Assembly (NCBI GenBank): GCA_011634665.1
Contig: WAEK01000016.1
Span: 372,001 to 436,000 of the forward strand
DNA length: 64,000 nucleotides
Origin: Mortierella sp. BCC40632
Taxonomy: Eukaryota; Mortierellomycota; Mortierellomycetes; Mortierellales; Mortierellaceae
Direction: 5' to 3'
The notes under the pieces are model-generated. The model did no database searches. It was not told the DNA's origin and was given only the letters and a program-made list of their open reading frames with translations. Within the stretch, counting starts at the first letter, position 1; every line of letters starts with the position of its first letter. Shown here piece by piece: positions 1 through 12,363 of the stretch. A program made the position numbers and the translations under genes.

Positions 1-3000
1 CATGATAATCCTCCGTTCTACAATGGCCCAGAAATTGACCTCGGTACCCTGACCGAAGAACAGTACTACGAGGCTCTTGTTCGCAATATGGGAAGCCCAC
101 ACAAACCGGTCTATACATCTGCTGCTGAGGTAATTTATTTGTTGTTGACAGCACTCCTGTATCGTTGATGTGCTTCTAGAATTTAAAACTAATCACTCTC
201 TCGTTCTTTGCGTCTAAACTACACACTGAATAGGTCTGTGGACTTGTGTTGTCCTACATGAAGAAACACGACTGCATTTCTGCTGATTTTCAGGATTTGG
301 TGACAAAAAAGGTAGTTCACGCCAGAATTGTAACGTAAAAATGGAAACACATACCACATACCATATCAAAGCACTAAGCTGGAATCAAAACGATATTGAA
401 TAGATATCAAGCTTGCTCTTCGCAGTCTCAGGGCCAGGCTCCCGTTCTAGAAGTGGAAACATACCATTCCTTCACTGTCTTCATAAGGTCCAGCTCAACT
501 TTCCTGAGATCACAGATGCCTTTGGGTCTCGGCTACTCTTCCTTTTCCCGCAACTCCTTGGAGAGGAGCGAGCCCTTGTGCTTGAGATCTTGGCGGGTAG
601 GGCAGCCCAGCTACCGGACCTCTTCCTCTCCTTACAAGGCTTGAACTTTTTGGGATGTCTAAAACACAAGTATGCTTTACCTATCATTTATGGGTTGAAT
701 TTTTCAAGTCTACTTTTGCATTTCATTTGAAAGATCTAACATCGTACGGTAATTGATAGGGACGAGTCGACCCAGTTTGCTGCTCTTTCGATTATCTATG
801 GTCTTTGGGAATCCTTGAAGCCGGACCAGATACAGTATTTCCTCGACACTATCATTCTAGAGTTTTCATCCCATCCAAGCCTGGAGTGCAGAGTAAGTGA
901 TATGTAGGATATAAGAATCACTGCTTTCGCCTGAGCGACTGTCGTCCTAACAACCCCCTGATTTTGGTCTTTAAAACAATAGAAACTGTACTACTCAATT
1001 CTGATGGTACTATTCGAGAAGCACAAAGATACACCGGTAATCGGGAAATCGCTGAGGACCCAGTTACTCCGAGGACTTGGAGATACTAGTGAATCCATTC
1101 GCCATACAGTCGTCGAGTTCTGGTATGACAATAGCCGACTTCCGCAAGGTACTTTCCAACGTTTGGCAGAGATCGTAAAGTAAGTTGGAGACCCTGGTCA
1201 TGATGCTCGATGATGTTGTTCCTTTTTTTTTAGTCCAGAAGGCGCTGAGATTGCAAAAAAAAAAAATTTTGACTATAGGAATATGTATGACACCCAAGCT
1301 GAGGACAAATTCCTAAGCTATGCGACGTATATGCTCCTTGATCGCACCAAAAAGAGTGTGGACTACAATGAGCCAATCTTTGACCAGTCACTGCCAAATG
1401 CAAAGTTCAGTGACAACTTTGCCAACATTGACACCTCATGGAGAAACACGACTGTTATGACTCCTCTTTTTGTGAGCACCCAGAATAGTCAATCTCAGGT
1501 CAGTAACGATTCAACTATCTTTTTTATTTTTTTCGATTGAACGCTTACCTGATGCCATCCAAGTATTATTATTAACACCTGGGACAATTGATACAAAATA
1601 GGAAACCTCAAATGACATTACGCTTGGAGAAGACGAACTGAAAGCAACGCAGGCAACCTTCGAGTTCAGCATGACTTTGGAAGGAGGTACTTCGGGTATT
1701 CGATCACAGCTCGGTGGAACGAGTGCCAACAGCTCGACCTTGCTATTCAAGAACCCTGGAAATATTGAGTCACAGGGGCCCTCATTTTCACAAAAGTATG
1801 GACTTTGCGTTTTTTCCCCCATTTTATCCGTAGTTCTCTAAATGTCAAAGGATGGGAGTTAATGAACGTTGCTTTTCTCTTTTAAAAAAAAAAAAAAATC
1901 TTGAATATCTGCTAGCTCCGATGCCTCAAGTCAAAAATATCGCAAACTTCTTTATCGCAACGTCAAGCTCGACTCGGAAAAGCAATCTCAGCGGTTCAAA
2001 AAGGCGTATGAGACCAAGCTTCATCTTCGTCTGCAGTCAGCGATCAGTCGTGAGAATGCTCGTTCCAAGAGTGTGTCCATGCTTCGAAAGTATCGAGAGG
2101 GTGATCTTCCTGATATTCAGATCCCTTACTCGGATATTATCCGCCCCCTTCAAAGCCTTGCTGAGTTGGACGTCGAAGTCAGCCGAATGCTTTTCAGTAA
2201 GCTGGTGCTGAGTTTGATCGGTCAGGTTGACAACCACATGGAAATGGTATCGTAAACTTTTTTTTTTTTTTTTTTTTTTCACTGAATGTGTGAAATCCTC
2301 GGATTCGGCGCGCTGTTTATCTTTACTCCTTGGAATACTGAGCGACTCTGATCGCCTTCTTTCCCGTCAATCACCTTCTTTAGACGGAGGATGACGCTGT
2401 TGCATACAAGGACACGATCATGTCTGGGTTTAAGCGAATGCTTGAAGTGTCAACATCGCTTTACACGCCTTTTGTTGGAAGTGTTCTTCGTATCTGCCAC
2501 GACTATAGTGAGGCTGATCTACCTGCAGACTTAATCTCAAAGGTTGCGATTCGAAGTTCCAACCAGCATCTCGGCATCATTCTAATCGAAAAGCAGATTC
2601 AGTTCAACGATCCCAAAGAGCGGAGCGCAAAGCGCCAAAAGACCTCTGCGGCAGATATCCGCGACCCAAAACGCAAGAACTGGATTGAGTTGGCTCGAAT
2701 CTATAAGTCTGTGGATGAGAAGGATATTTTCAAAAGCGTCTATGAGAACAAGGTTGCAACAACATCCTTCACGAAAGAGGCAATCGAGGCTGAGGTTGTG
2801 GGCGACTATGACCGTGCTGTTCAAGTGTATTTTGACGGAATCTCAAAGTTCTTTGAGGGAGCCATTGAGATTGACGACACTGAGAAGGGTATATGGGCTC
2901 ATGGTCGTCTCGAGTGTCTTGAATACCTAGGTGACTGGGATGTATTAGAGGCCAACATGACCTCAGACTTGGAACAGGACCCTAAGGAAGTGTGGACTGA

Positions 3001-6000
3001 GGATTACATGGACCCATATCTTCATTACTTCTTGACGTGCTACATCAAACTTGTCGATGGAAGACGTGAGGACGATATGCTTGAAAGGTGGACTGCAGAC
3101 AATCCAAACCCGATCTTTGAGTTTATTGAAAAGGCTATGAATGACCCCACGCATAGACGTATTCTGAACACACAATTCCAGCCTGGTAGGTTCTGTTTTT
3201 TGATATTGTGATCTATGCTTTTTGGGCACAGAACTCCTTGAACTCGCCAATACTAAGCAATGGCACTCCAAAAATATCTTTCTTACTTTCTAGAACTGGC
3301 ATTGACTGCAATCATGCGGAGTGATTTCAAACAGGCATCACATTATGTCAAACGTTCGTTTGATAGATTCCTTTCCGTCTGGTCAAACCTTCATCCTCTT
3401 TCCGAGAAGCCTCGGTTGCATGAGCTGTCGAATCTTCAGCGTGTAAGTGCTTAAAGGACCCTCTCCCAAAAATAGTACTCCTTATCACCATTCGCTGTGT
3501 TTCTAATATCGATGTTCGCCGCATCCGTCTCACTTAGATTGTCGAGATGGAGGAATTCCTTGAAAGTACCGATATCGCTCTAAGAGCCTCAACCTCGGAT
3601 CCGCTGACACCTCTACTCGCCAAATGGGAGAACCGTTATCCCGGAAAGACATCGGACTCAATCATTACTTGGAATAATGTCCTTGACGATCGCAAACTCA
3701 TGATTGAGAGACTGGATGCAAACCTTTCGGTAAGAGAGTGAATCTATGCCTTTTTGAACAATACTGCATTGTACTCATTCGTAGATGCGGATTTGCACGC
3801 TCTTTATCTGACTGATGCTTGCTCTGAATGAATGCTCGATTAGTACTCGCGTGAACGAGAGAATGGCATTACAAAGCACCATATCTGCAACTATATCCAC
3901 ATGTCAGAGGCGGCACGAGAACAAGGAAACTTCTTTGTTGCCAACACCTGTATCAATTCCATGAAAGAACTGAATGCACTCTCGCACGATGTTTATTACA
4001 GCCAAATCAAGCTTGAGCTGTCCAAGGCGAACGTTGAATTAGACCATGGTCGCAAGACTGAGAAGCTTCTCCAGGCCATGTCAGCCTTTGAAGAGTGCTC
4101 GGTAAGCCAGGAATACTGCGACATTTGCTCCTGAGGGTATCGTTGCAACGTTACACTAGGCCTAGTCTACTAACCTATCTTGTAATATTGATGCTTCCAG
4201 AACAAGACGTCCGGGTTTGAACCCAATCAAGTAGTGGGATTGAATTTACTTGGAAGCGAAGTGTATGGTCAGCTAGGAGACCTTCTCAAGCTGGATTCTT
4301 CTGTCTTTGACTTGCTCAAGTCAGATGAATGGTACATGCGGTCGTTGCAATCACGAGGCATTTCAACAAGCAGGCCCAATATTGCTCAGGATCTCCAGCA
4401 GAGGGGTCTCGAGTGCCTTCGTCTCTCTGATTCGACCGAGTTTAGCAAAGAGGTAGGTCCTACCCACCTTTATGTCAAGGGAGCAGAAGGGGCGTATACC
4501 TTTATGGCTTGATTTTAACAAATTTCTTCTTTCTAGACTAAGAAGGGTCTCCGTTTCGCAACCGCAAAGTACTGTGATAAGATCCTGAGGCATCATGAAA
4601 GCGATCCATCTTCACCAACCGTAAGTAGACAGCTCTCTAAGGAAAAGAACTGTGATAGAGATTTTATTGGTATTCATAAGCATTCGTCCTCCCTTTCCCT
4701 TTTCCCTAATTAGAGCCAGAAAGACTTGGCCATCTATGCAAATAGCGTTGTCAAGAATACTCTACTGTCGATGAAGGATGACGAACTTGGAGCAGTAGAA
4801 CTCTTCCCTAGACTGCTCCAAATCATTGAGCTCTACCCTTCCAGCCAAAAGATATTCACGGAGACGGTAATGATACCTCTTGTTCAGAACTCTGTTAGTA
4901 CATTTATTGGCGAACAAGCGAGCAAAGTATCCCTAACCTCTTCTTTTAAATCCGCTGACCGTTATAGGTGACAGGCTTTCCGCGGTGCTGGGTCTTTGTA
5001 CGCTGGATCCAACAAATGGTGGCTATCCTTGACAAGCCCATAGGCAACTGTGTGATGCCTATTCTATCAGAGGTAGCAAAGAGATGGCAACCTTTGTCTC
5101 TCCGAATTATCTGATTTCTTCCTTGCTAAACCCTGTACCAACCTTTCCTTTGTCTTTTGCATCCTTTATATAGATTGCGCGTCAATACCCCAATGCACTC
5201 TACTATCCACTCACCATCAGTTCGGAGAATTATGAGTTTGAGTCTGGTGCATTGGGAGAAAAACGTAGAACGGATGTCGAGACGTTGAAGAGGGCTGTGT
5301 ACTCTCCTCTAAAGGAGGATTTTATCTTTGAACTGAGACGCCTAACCAACATTGAACATATCTTTAAGGACTGGCTCGAACATACCATTGTAAGCATGTC
5401 ATGGAGTAGCCAAAAGATAATGCTAGATCACCAGCACTTGGAAAAGGAAATGCTAAAATTCTGGCGCCTTCTTCTTCTTCTTCTTTTTCTTTTGTAACAG
5501 GCTCTATTCCAAAACAAGGCCAAGAATGCCGACCAGATCATGGCACTCTTCCAAGATTTGTATCGACTGTGCTTGGACTCTCACAACCCTCGTCTTGGAT
5601 CTATCGCCAAGGCATTTGCGGCCAAACATGGAGCAAAGCTTGAGAGTCTTTGTGGTAATATAGGACGACTAGTCTGCGCGCTGATTACTAATTCAACATT
5701 TTGACAATATCAGTCCGGCTCTGTTCATTATCTAACCCTGTTTGTCTTGTCTTTTGGTTGAACCCCTCTAGGCAAAACAGGTAGCCGATTAACGACAATG
5801 AGCAACAAAGATTTCAATAACCTGATCCTCAAATACTGCCGAGCCGAAATCATTAACAAGGATCCTCAGGCTAAGAAACACAGCGATGCTGACCTCTTGA
5901 AAGCATATTCGCCATGGTAGGATAGGAGTTGGGATCACGGAGGGTAGACCTTGCTCGATGACACCATCGTTCTACTAAACTCATTCATCTGTTTGAATCT

Positions 6001-7615
6001 TTCCAATATTAGGCTTCACTCATTCCAGTCGACGGATTACGAGGAATCGATTGACATCCCTGGTCAATACGCTGGTCTGACACCACCTAGTGGCCAGCCA
6101 GTGAACATTATCAGATTTGATCAGAGAGTTCTAGTCATGAGCTCGATCCGCAAACCAAAGAGGATTTGTATCTTGGGAAGCGATGAGAAAGAGCATTTGT
6201 TCCTCGTGAAGGTAACCGGTCTAGCGCATTCGAAGCAATCGTCTATCAGTTGGAAAGTAGTTCGTCGGTACTGACTCTAGTATGATCTCTTCACATAGGG
6301 AGGAGAAGACCTTCGTTTGGATCAACGTATTCAACAGCTCTTTAGCTTGATGAACGACATCATGTCCAAGGACCCGCAATGCTCACAGCAAAATATCAAC
6401 ATCAGCACCTACAAGGTCATCCCCATGTCAGGCTCTCTTGGTATTTTGGAGTGGGTTGACAATACGAAGCCGCTGCGCCATTGCATTGAAGGGGAGATCT
6501 ACCCCAAAGAATTATGGAGGAGAACGCAGGAGCAGTACACTAAATTTGTGGCATCGTTCAAAGGCGACATGATGGGTAAATACTCTTTGGCACTTTCGAA
6601 TTGACGGTCATTTTTGTATGAAAATGTAGACTGATAACTAATAGGATGCTCCTTCTCAATTGTAGGGTACCACAATCTTTTCATGCATGCTAGCCGAGAA
6701 AAGGTTGTGAGGCATATGGAAAGCCTTTACAGCTATTTCCGAGACGATTATCTACGCCAATCCATCTCTAGACTGGCTGCCTCTCCAGAAGCATTCTTGA
6801 TGTTGCGCTCCGAGTTTGCAAAGAGTCTTGCTGCTATCAATGTCTGTTCCTACATTCTTGGTATTGGTGACCGTCATCTTGAAAATTTCCTCTTGGACAT
6901 GTCAACAGGTTGTCTTATCGCAATTGATTTTGGCCATGCCTTTGGCTCGGCCACAGAAGTTTTGCCTGTACCAGAATTGGCACCTTTCCGATTGACTCGC
7001 CAATTGGAATCGTTTTTGAATCCATTGGGAACCAAGGGATTGCTGGAACATCCTATGGTATGTATCATGAAGGCGCTCCAGACCAAGAGAGATGTGATCT
7101 TGAACACAATGGATGTGTTTGTCAAGGAGCCCTTGCTGGATTGGCGAAAGTTTGCTGTCAACCAAGCAAAAGAGCAGAGTAAGTAATCTGAGAATATCAG
7201 AGCCATTTTTCCTAATTCTCGAACCGAAGTCGTTTGTGTCTTATTTTTGCTAACAATGTAAAAACTTCATCTACCAGAAAAACGAGGTGCAGATATGGAG
7301 TCATTTGACATTGACGAGGACAGCCAAGCGCCCCCTGCATGGTATCTTCAACAGAAAATGGACATTGCACGTAAGAAACTGGAAGGCTACAACCCATCTT
7401 ACCTGACGGTTCTGGAACTTGACATGGGTCACGCCACGAAACCATTCTTGTCAGCGCTGACCAAGACCACCTTGGGAGATAAGCAACACAATGTCCGAGC
7501 ACGACATGGTAGGGTTTGTGGAAGTGTTCAGGCACAAGTGGAGTGTTTGATTGATATGGCGACGGATTTAGATATCCTGGGTCGAGCGTGGGTTGGTTGG
7601 ATGTCGTGGGTCTAG
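1..7615 (+). CDS. PRKDC: DNA-dependent protein kinase catalytic subunit (DNA-PKcs), 3' part, many introns
   Basis: This is a PI3K-like serine/threonine kinase acting in Ku-dependent non-homologous end joining in the nucleus. The window opens inside an exon (frame 1, first exon ends at 129), so the N-terminal HEAT region is missing. About twenty short introns interrupt the visible part. Order: M-HEAT; an SQ/TQ-rich linker (about 1450-1800); a segment containing GDLPDIQIP (2101-2127), near-identical to vertebrate DNA-PKcs; FAT domain (about 2400-5900); kinase. The kinase shows FLVKGGEDLR split by an intron near 6213-6298, the catalytic loop DRHLEN (6869-6886) and the Mg-binding DFGHAF (6926-6943). 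The FATC tail ends LGRAWVGWMSWV before TAG at 7613, diagnostic of DNA-PKcs over ATM, ATR or TOR. Catalytic residues look intact. The gene converges on CENP-W. Identification is firm; exact exon borders are hand-read. Confidence 0.93.
2258..2279 (+). repeat. T22 homopolymer in a DNA-PKcs intron
   Basis: A run of 22 T lies a few bases after the likely donor of an intron in the DNA-PKcs gene. Similar homopolymers sit in many introns of this window. Confidence 0.9.
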
Positions 7616-8430
7616 AGTTTTTTTTTTTTTTTTTTTTTTTTGTACCAATACAATAAAAAATATGAATCACATTCCTGAGCAGTTCAATAATAGAAGAGAT
7701 GGATTTTGAGACTCGAGACTTCTCCTGCAAACCAGACTTCAACCTAGTATCACAGTTTAATTGTTGAGACACTAAGCCATGGCAGTGCCTCTATTGACAA
7801 GACTGTTGAAGGTTTGGAAAGAGCGACTCTTCATACCAAATACGAAAAAGGCTGAAAAGTGGGCATTCCGCCATGTAACCTGAAAAAGGCTTTTTATTCC
7901 TCTTTTTTTTCATACGGGAAGTCTCTCTTCGCGGCTAGTGTGTTTGAACGCTCCTATCTAGCACTGCTACTACTACCTCGTTAATCCATATGAGCAGAAA
8001 AACTGTTAGGGCGAACTCAAAGCTCTGAGATGATATTGAACTCAATTTGACCCGAGTTGGTGGCGTCTGTCTGGGTAACAAAGGGAGGAATGAGGTTCCA
8101 TGCGACCAGATGTTTGCAGTCAACAAGGTCCTCGCAAGAGTTCTTAACCTCCTGCGATCCTGTTGGGGAGGGGGGGGAGAGAGAGGAGGGAAAGCAAAGA
8201 AAGAAACCAGGATACCACCAAAGTTTGGTTCCAGGTTCTTTACGACTCTAACAAGCATTTCAATGTAGCAAAGAATCTCTTGTTCTTTCTCTCTTTTTTT
8301 TCTTTCTTCTTTTTCTTTTCTTTTCTTTTCTTTTTTGAGCATAAGAGTCAAGTGTCTTTCCCCCCTCTCTTTCCTCTTTCTCTCCTTCATCAAAAAGATA
8401 AAAGAAAAAAGAAAGGGAGAAATAGGGCGA
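7616..8430. other. Convergent intergenic region, DNA-PKcs / CENP-W
   Basis: This holds the 3' flanks of two convergent genes. A T-tract (7618-7640) follows the DNA-PKcs stop almost directly and may be part of its 3' UTR. A C/T-rich and then A-rich stretch (8270-8420) lies just past the CENP-W stop. Open frames here are low-complexity or antisense and resemble no known family. Confidence 0.6.
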
Positions 8431-8661
8431 TTATCCTTTGAATTGCTGAAGTACAAGTGAGAGGGCTCGACTGACATGTCTGGACTGGATGATGGTGTCG
8501 TGTGTCAACTGAGCCTGACGACTAGCTTCAGCAAGAAGTCGTTGGAGAAAGAGTAAATACAAGACATAAATCTTGATGTCGACGTTCTTGGATAGCTTCA
8601 TGGATGGCTCATGAGCGTGAATGATCCGTTTCAGTGTTGAGCGTGGATAGAGACGCGTCAT
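8431..8661 (-). CDS. CENPW: CENP-W-like histone-fold kinetochore protein
   Basis: Single-exon CDS of 76 aa. The protein is a short histone fold: a basic start with YPRSTLKRII, then SKNVDIKIYVLYLLFLQRLL, then EASRQAQ and a last helix with RHVSRALSLVL. This is the pattern of CENP-W (yeast Wip1), which pairs with CENP-T in the inner kinetochore CENP-T-W-S-X complex and binds centromeric DNA. Length is close to known family members (about 75-90 aa). The start is the ATG at 8661, directly before the TRLYPRST motif; the open frame runs further upstream without another plausible ATG. It is divergent from the mL49 gene, with 238 bases between the two start codons. Other small histone-fold proteins (for example CENP-S/X or NF-Y type) are less likely because of the LKRII and EASR motifs. 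Confidence 0.82.
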   Translation of the reverse strand: MTRLYPRSTLKRIIHAHEPSMKLSKNVDIKIYVLYLLFLQRLLAEASRQAQLTHDTIIQSRHVSRALSLVLQQFKG

Positions 8662-8899
8662 GTTTAACTTTTTGGCGTAATGGTGGAGCGGGGGAGAAAA
8701 AGAGAAAGAAGGTTGATGGCAAGAAAGCGGCCACGAGAAATGGGTCCAACTACAGTGTAAGTTGAACCCAAGAGAGCAGTCATGGAATCGCAAGCAAAGC
8801 CCCAAGAATCCCGATCAACAACAAGATCGTAGGTCCCCATTGTGCTCCCTCTCTCCTTGTTTTATCTCCGTCATTGGAACCCGTCTGCCATCGTCAACC
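8662..8899. promoter_or_regulatory. Shared divergent promoter, CENP-W / mL49
   Basis: 238 bases separate two divergent start codons, so both promoters must overlap here or lie in the neighbouring gene. No TATA box is visible on either strand. It is a compact candidate bidirectional promoter. Confidence 0.55.
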
Positions 8900-9679
8900 A
8901 TGTTCAGGAATATCATCACAAAGTCCATCCGCACCTTCTCTACATCGGCATCAGCCCTCGATGGTAACACATTCTTGTTCTCCACAGACCGTGTCTGACC
9001 TGTGTAATATGCACAAACCAATGTTCATGTCGCTCACGTCTGTCCTCAACATTTCTTGAACATCTCCACTCTAGCCGCTGCCGTCTCACAGTCTGCTTCA
9101 GCAGCAACAACAGCAACAGCAACAACCACTCCTGTGGCAGTGAAACCAGTACTCCCCAAAGCATACTTCGTTGAGCGCACGAAATCAGGACAGCTGCCTG
9201 TCTACTCTGAGTTCAGGAACAATGGCACTCGCGCTTTGACTATCATCCGCAAGATCGAAGGCAACCCAACTGTAAGGACACACTCACCTGGATTCTTCTC
9301 GTACTACATCAGTATCCACCTTCATATCGACAATTTTTCCTCCAAAGTCCCGGATCTCTAGAAGGGAGAGAGAGCATCAGACTCGAGCCACTTGATCTAC
9401 CAGTGATAGCAGACACCGCTTTCTCTCCCGGACCCAAACGCGCGCACATTTTCTTGAATCCAACAACAAACCTCTCCTCCCCCACCAGCGTAACCTAGCA
9501 AGATCCTAACTCTATCTTATATTTTCTTCTCCTTCATCCAACTCTAGGCCTTGAAGACGGATATTCTGGAGACTTACCCAAGAGCAGAGGTCCGGGTGAA
9601 TGAGCGCACCAACCAGGTGATTTTGAAGGGCTGTGTGGTCGACGATGTCCGCCAATGGCTTACTGCCAAGGGATTCTAA
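8900..9679 (+). CDS. IMG2: Mitochondrial large-subunit ribosomal protein mL49 (Img2)
   Basis: Three exons, 8900-8963, 9075-9271 and 9548-9679, give 130 aa with phases that agree. The N-terminus (MFRNIITKSIRTFSTSASAL) is Arg/Ser/Thr-rich without acidic residues, as in a mitochondrial targeting sequence. It is followed by an Ala/Thr-rich linker and the mL49/Img2 core: YFVERTKSGQLPVYSEF, then TRALTIIRKIEG, then ALKTDILETYP, and a C-terminal VNERTNQVILKG ending WLTAKGF. Family members bind the mitochondrial 54S/39S large ribosomal subunit. The protein has the usual small size for the family. It converges with CWC27, with 231 bases between the stops. Confidence 0.92.
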
Positions 9680-9910
9680 GAATCGACCAAAAAAAAAGAC
9701 ACTCAGGATCATGGAAACTATGGAAATAGATTGAGAATAATGTTCTCCGGGGAAATTGAATTAAATATATATATATATATGGACAACAATTATCATTCAC
9801 CATTCAAACATGTGTGTTTGAAGAGGGAAGGGGTGTCCATTCACATCAGTCAATGAGGCGTTTCGCCTTACAATCGGGAGTGTCAAAAAAGATCGTTTAG
9901 AAATTGTGTT

Positions 9911-12363
9911 CTACCAGCGGCGGTCCCGACTATCTCGACTGTGCCGACCACCACGCTCTCGATCCCGATCTCGGTCTCGGTCCCGCCCATCTCTATTCTC
10001 TCGACCATTATAATCGGACTTGCGGTAGTCATTGCCTCGGGATGGACCTTTCGAATCCCTCTGGTCCCGCGAGGAACGGTCGTTCTGGCGATAGTCTATC
10101 CTAGATGTCGATGAGGATGATCCATGCCGGTGATCGTCCGGACGTATCCGTCCATAATCCCCGCCACGACTCTCTTGTTTCCTCTTCTTGTCCATAAAAC
10201 GTTGCTTTTCCATGGCAATTGCTGCTGTTGTTGCCTCGGCCTTGTTGAGAGGATCAATCACAACATAGTCGTCGACATCATCCCTCTTGGCAGAGAGAGA
10301 CACTTCTTTACCTTTGAGATCCTTTTCAAAGACGAGCTTGTGCTGCATCCACCCAAAGTCCGTCTCATCATTCTCGTCCTCTTCCTCCCCTTCTACGTGT
10401 TCTCCGTCCTCCTTGTCTTTGGGCTCCTTTCTCTTGGCCGTTTTGGAGTCATTGCAGGATTCACATGATGGAATGCCATGGATCTTACAGGGTGGTCCAT
10501 CATTCAACTTTGCAACTGGATTTGGCTCTTCTTCCCGAGCGGACGAAAAGACTTTTGCCTCGAATGCAGCCAGTTTTTGCAAGAGATCTCGTTCTTTGTC
10601 CGCATTGTACTTTGACATGCCTCGCCGGCTGCTCTTTTTTCCTCCTGTCAGTTCACCTCGTGTTTTGTATTGCTCACGCTCTTGCAGGAGCAACGAAGCC
10701 TTATCTTTCTTGTTCTTTGACAAACTCTCTTCTTCCTCGATACTACTCCGATTATTCATCTTGCGAATGTCATCCTCCAGTTTTTGGATTTCTTGTCTGC
10801 GCTTCTCGCTTTCTGATAATTTTGGAGCGGCTACTGTTGTTGAGGGTGTTGAGGACGCTGGTTTGGAAGAAGAGGAGGAGGCTGCAGGTTGAGATCGATG
10901 CTCTTCCATCTCTTCATTAACCTTTGACTTTTTGTGCCTCTCCCGAACCTGCTCCCTCATCCGTCGATCAAACTCCAGTGCACTCTCTTCCTGGTCACTC
11001 TCTTCAGGTTCACTCGCACCCTTTTTCCGCTTCTTCTCTTCCTTTGTTCTTTTGCTCGTTGTTGGTTCCTTGTCGCTTCTTGAATCTGCTGGTCCAGGGG
11101 TCGATACCTCCGAGGCGAGACCATAATCAATATCTCTGCTCAAAGTCGGATCATCCTCTAGTAGGTCGTGGCTGCTGATCATTTTTTTCTTTTTTGACTT
11201 TGACTTGTCAGTGCCTTCATCCCCTTCGTCCTCCTGAGCATCATCTCCAAACGAAAGCAGTGCCACGTTCCTAAAACAAAAAACAAAAACAAAAACAAAA
11301 AAAGAAGGCCAGCCCTCAGAGTCAATGATCAAGAGATTGATTTACATGTGCTGACTCTAGCAACAAGTAGGGATGACGTTGAAGACTTTTCGGATTCAAA
11401 GAATAATCCTCTCAAACTTACTTTTTGAGCTTTTTCTGCTTGTCTGCTTTCTTGGGGGCCTCTTGTTCTTTCAACCTGGCGGCTGCTTCGAGTTCGCGGC
11501 GTGATAGTCGGGGGACAATGTCGTCAAACGGGTTGACGACAATGGTGCAGTGTGTTACTTTTGGTGGATAGAGTGGTCTTTCGTTCGAGTCGACCTCCAG
11601 CCCTCCGATCTTCAAAACGTTATAGATAGTATCTCCACCGATCTAAATTCAGATGAATCAAGATTTCTTCCAGGAGATGGTCAATTAACCTGTAGGATTG
11701 AAATCAAGGCCGAGCCAACTTACTCCGCTGTTCAGCTCTCCTCAGCTTGGGACAAACGGGGCGACAATATCTCAGCACCCTTCCTCATTACCTTGCCAAA
11801 GATAGTGTGCTTATTCTGTAACTCCATGGTGGCATCCAGAGTGATAAAAAACTGACTCCTATTGTCATGGGGCTTCCCTGAGTTGGCCATTGCCACCAAA
11901 CCTCGACGAACAAATCTCAAACGAGAATGGAATTCATCCGCAAAAGGCTGGCCATCTTCGTAGATGGATTCGCCTCCAAGTCCTGTACCTTCAGGGTCGC
12001 CTCCTTGAATGATGAATCCGGCAACGATGCGATGAAAGATGGTCTGGTCGTAATAGCCCTCCATGCAGAGCTGAACAAAGTTGCGACAGGCTTTGGGGGC
12101 TTCCTTTGGCCAGAGTTCGACCGCAATGTCGCCATAACTTGTGTGAAGAATCACCTTGCCACTATTTTGATTACGCACATGCACAGACATTCACCATCAC
12201 CAGTGAGGTCCATGGAAAGGCAACGTTGGTTAGAAAAATAAGATAAAATAAACGAACAATGAATCCAACACCCAGATGCTAAAGGGTCCCAAATGATGGA
12301 GAGACCCTTGTGGGAATGGAGTACTTGCTTTGTATGCGGCTCCAGCAAGTAGATGTTACTCAT
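9911..12363 (-). CDS. CWC27: Spliceosome-associated cyclophilin CWC27
   Basis: Four exons on the minus strand, 12363-12325, 12154-11792, 11642-11422 and 11270-9911, give 660 aa in a continuous frame. The protein starts MSNIYLLEPHTKQ and runs into a cyclophilin domain (residues about 14-165) with AVELWPKEAPKACRNF, TIFHRIVAGFIIQGGDP, EFHSRLRF and NKHTIFGK. After it come VNPFDDIVPR and LLSFGDD, marks of the CWC27 family. CWC27 sits in the activated spliceosome with CWC22 and is usually an inactive or weak prolyl isomerase. The tail is long, charged and Lys/Glu/Arg-rich, with SSHDLLEDDP, DFGWMQHKL and a final RD/RE repeat like an SR-type tail. The 660 aa exceed the human protein (472 aa); the extra length is in the disordered tail. 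The acceptor of exon 2 could shift by a few bases. Confidence 0.93.

Noticed and set aside
7212..7772. Minus-strand 186-codon frame over the DNA-PKcs C-terminus
   Set aside because: It is antisense to the FATC-coding exon and includes the T-tract translated as Lys; a shadow frame.
10124..10920. Plus-strand frames of 114-201 codons
   Set aside because: They are antisense to the Lys/Glu/Arg-rich CWC27 tail, whose codon bias leaves few stops on the other strand.
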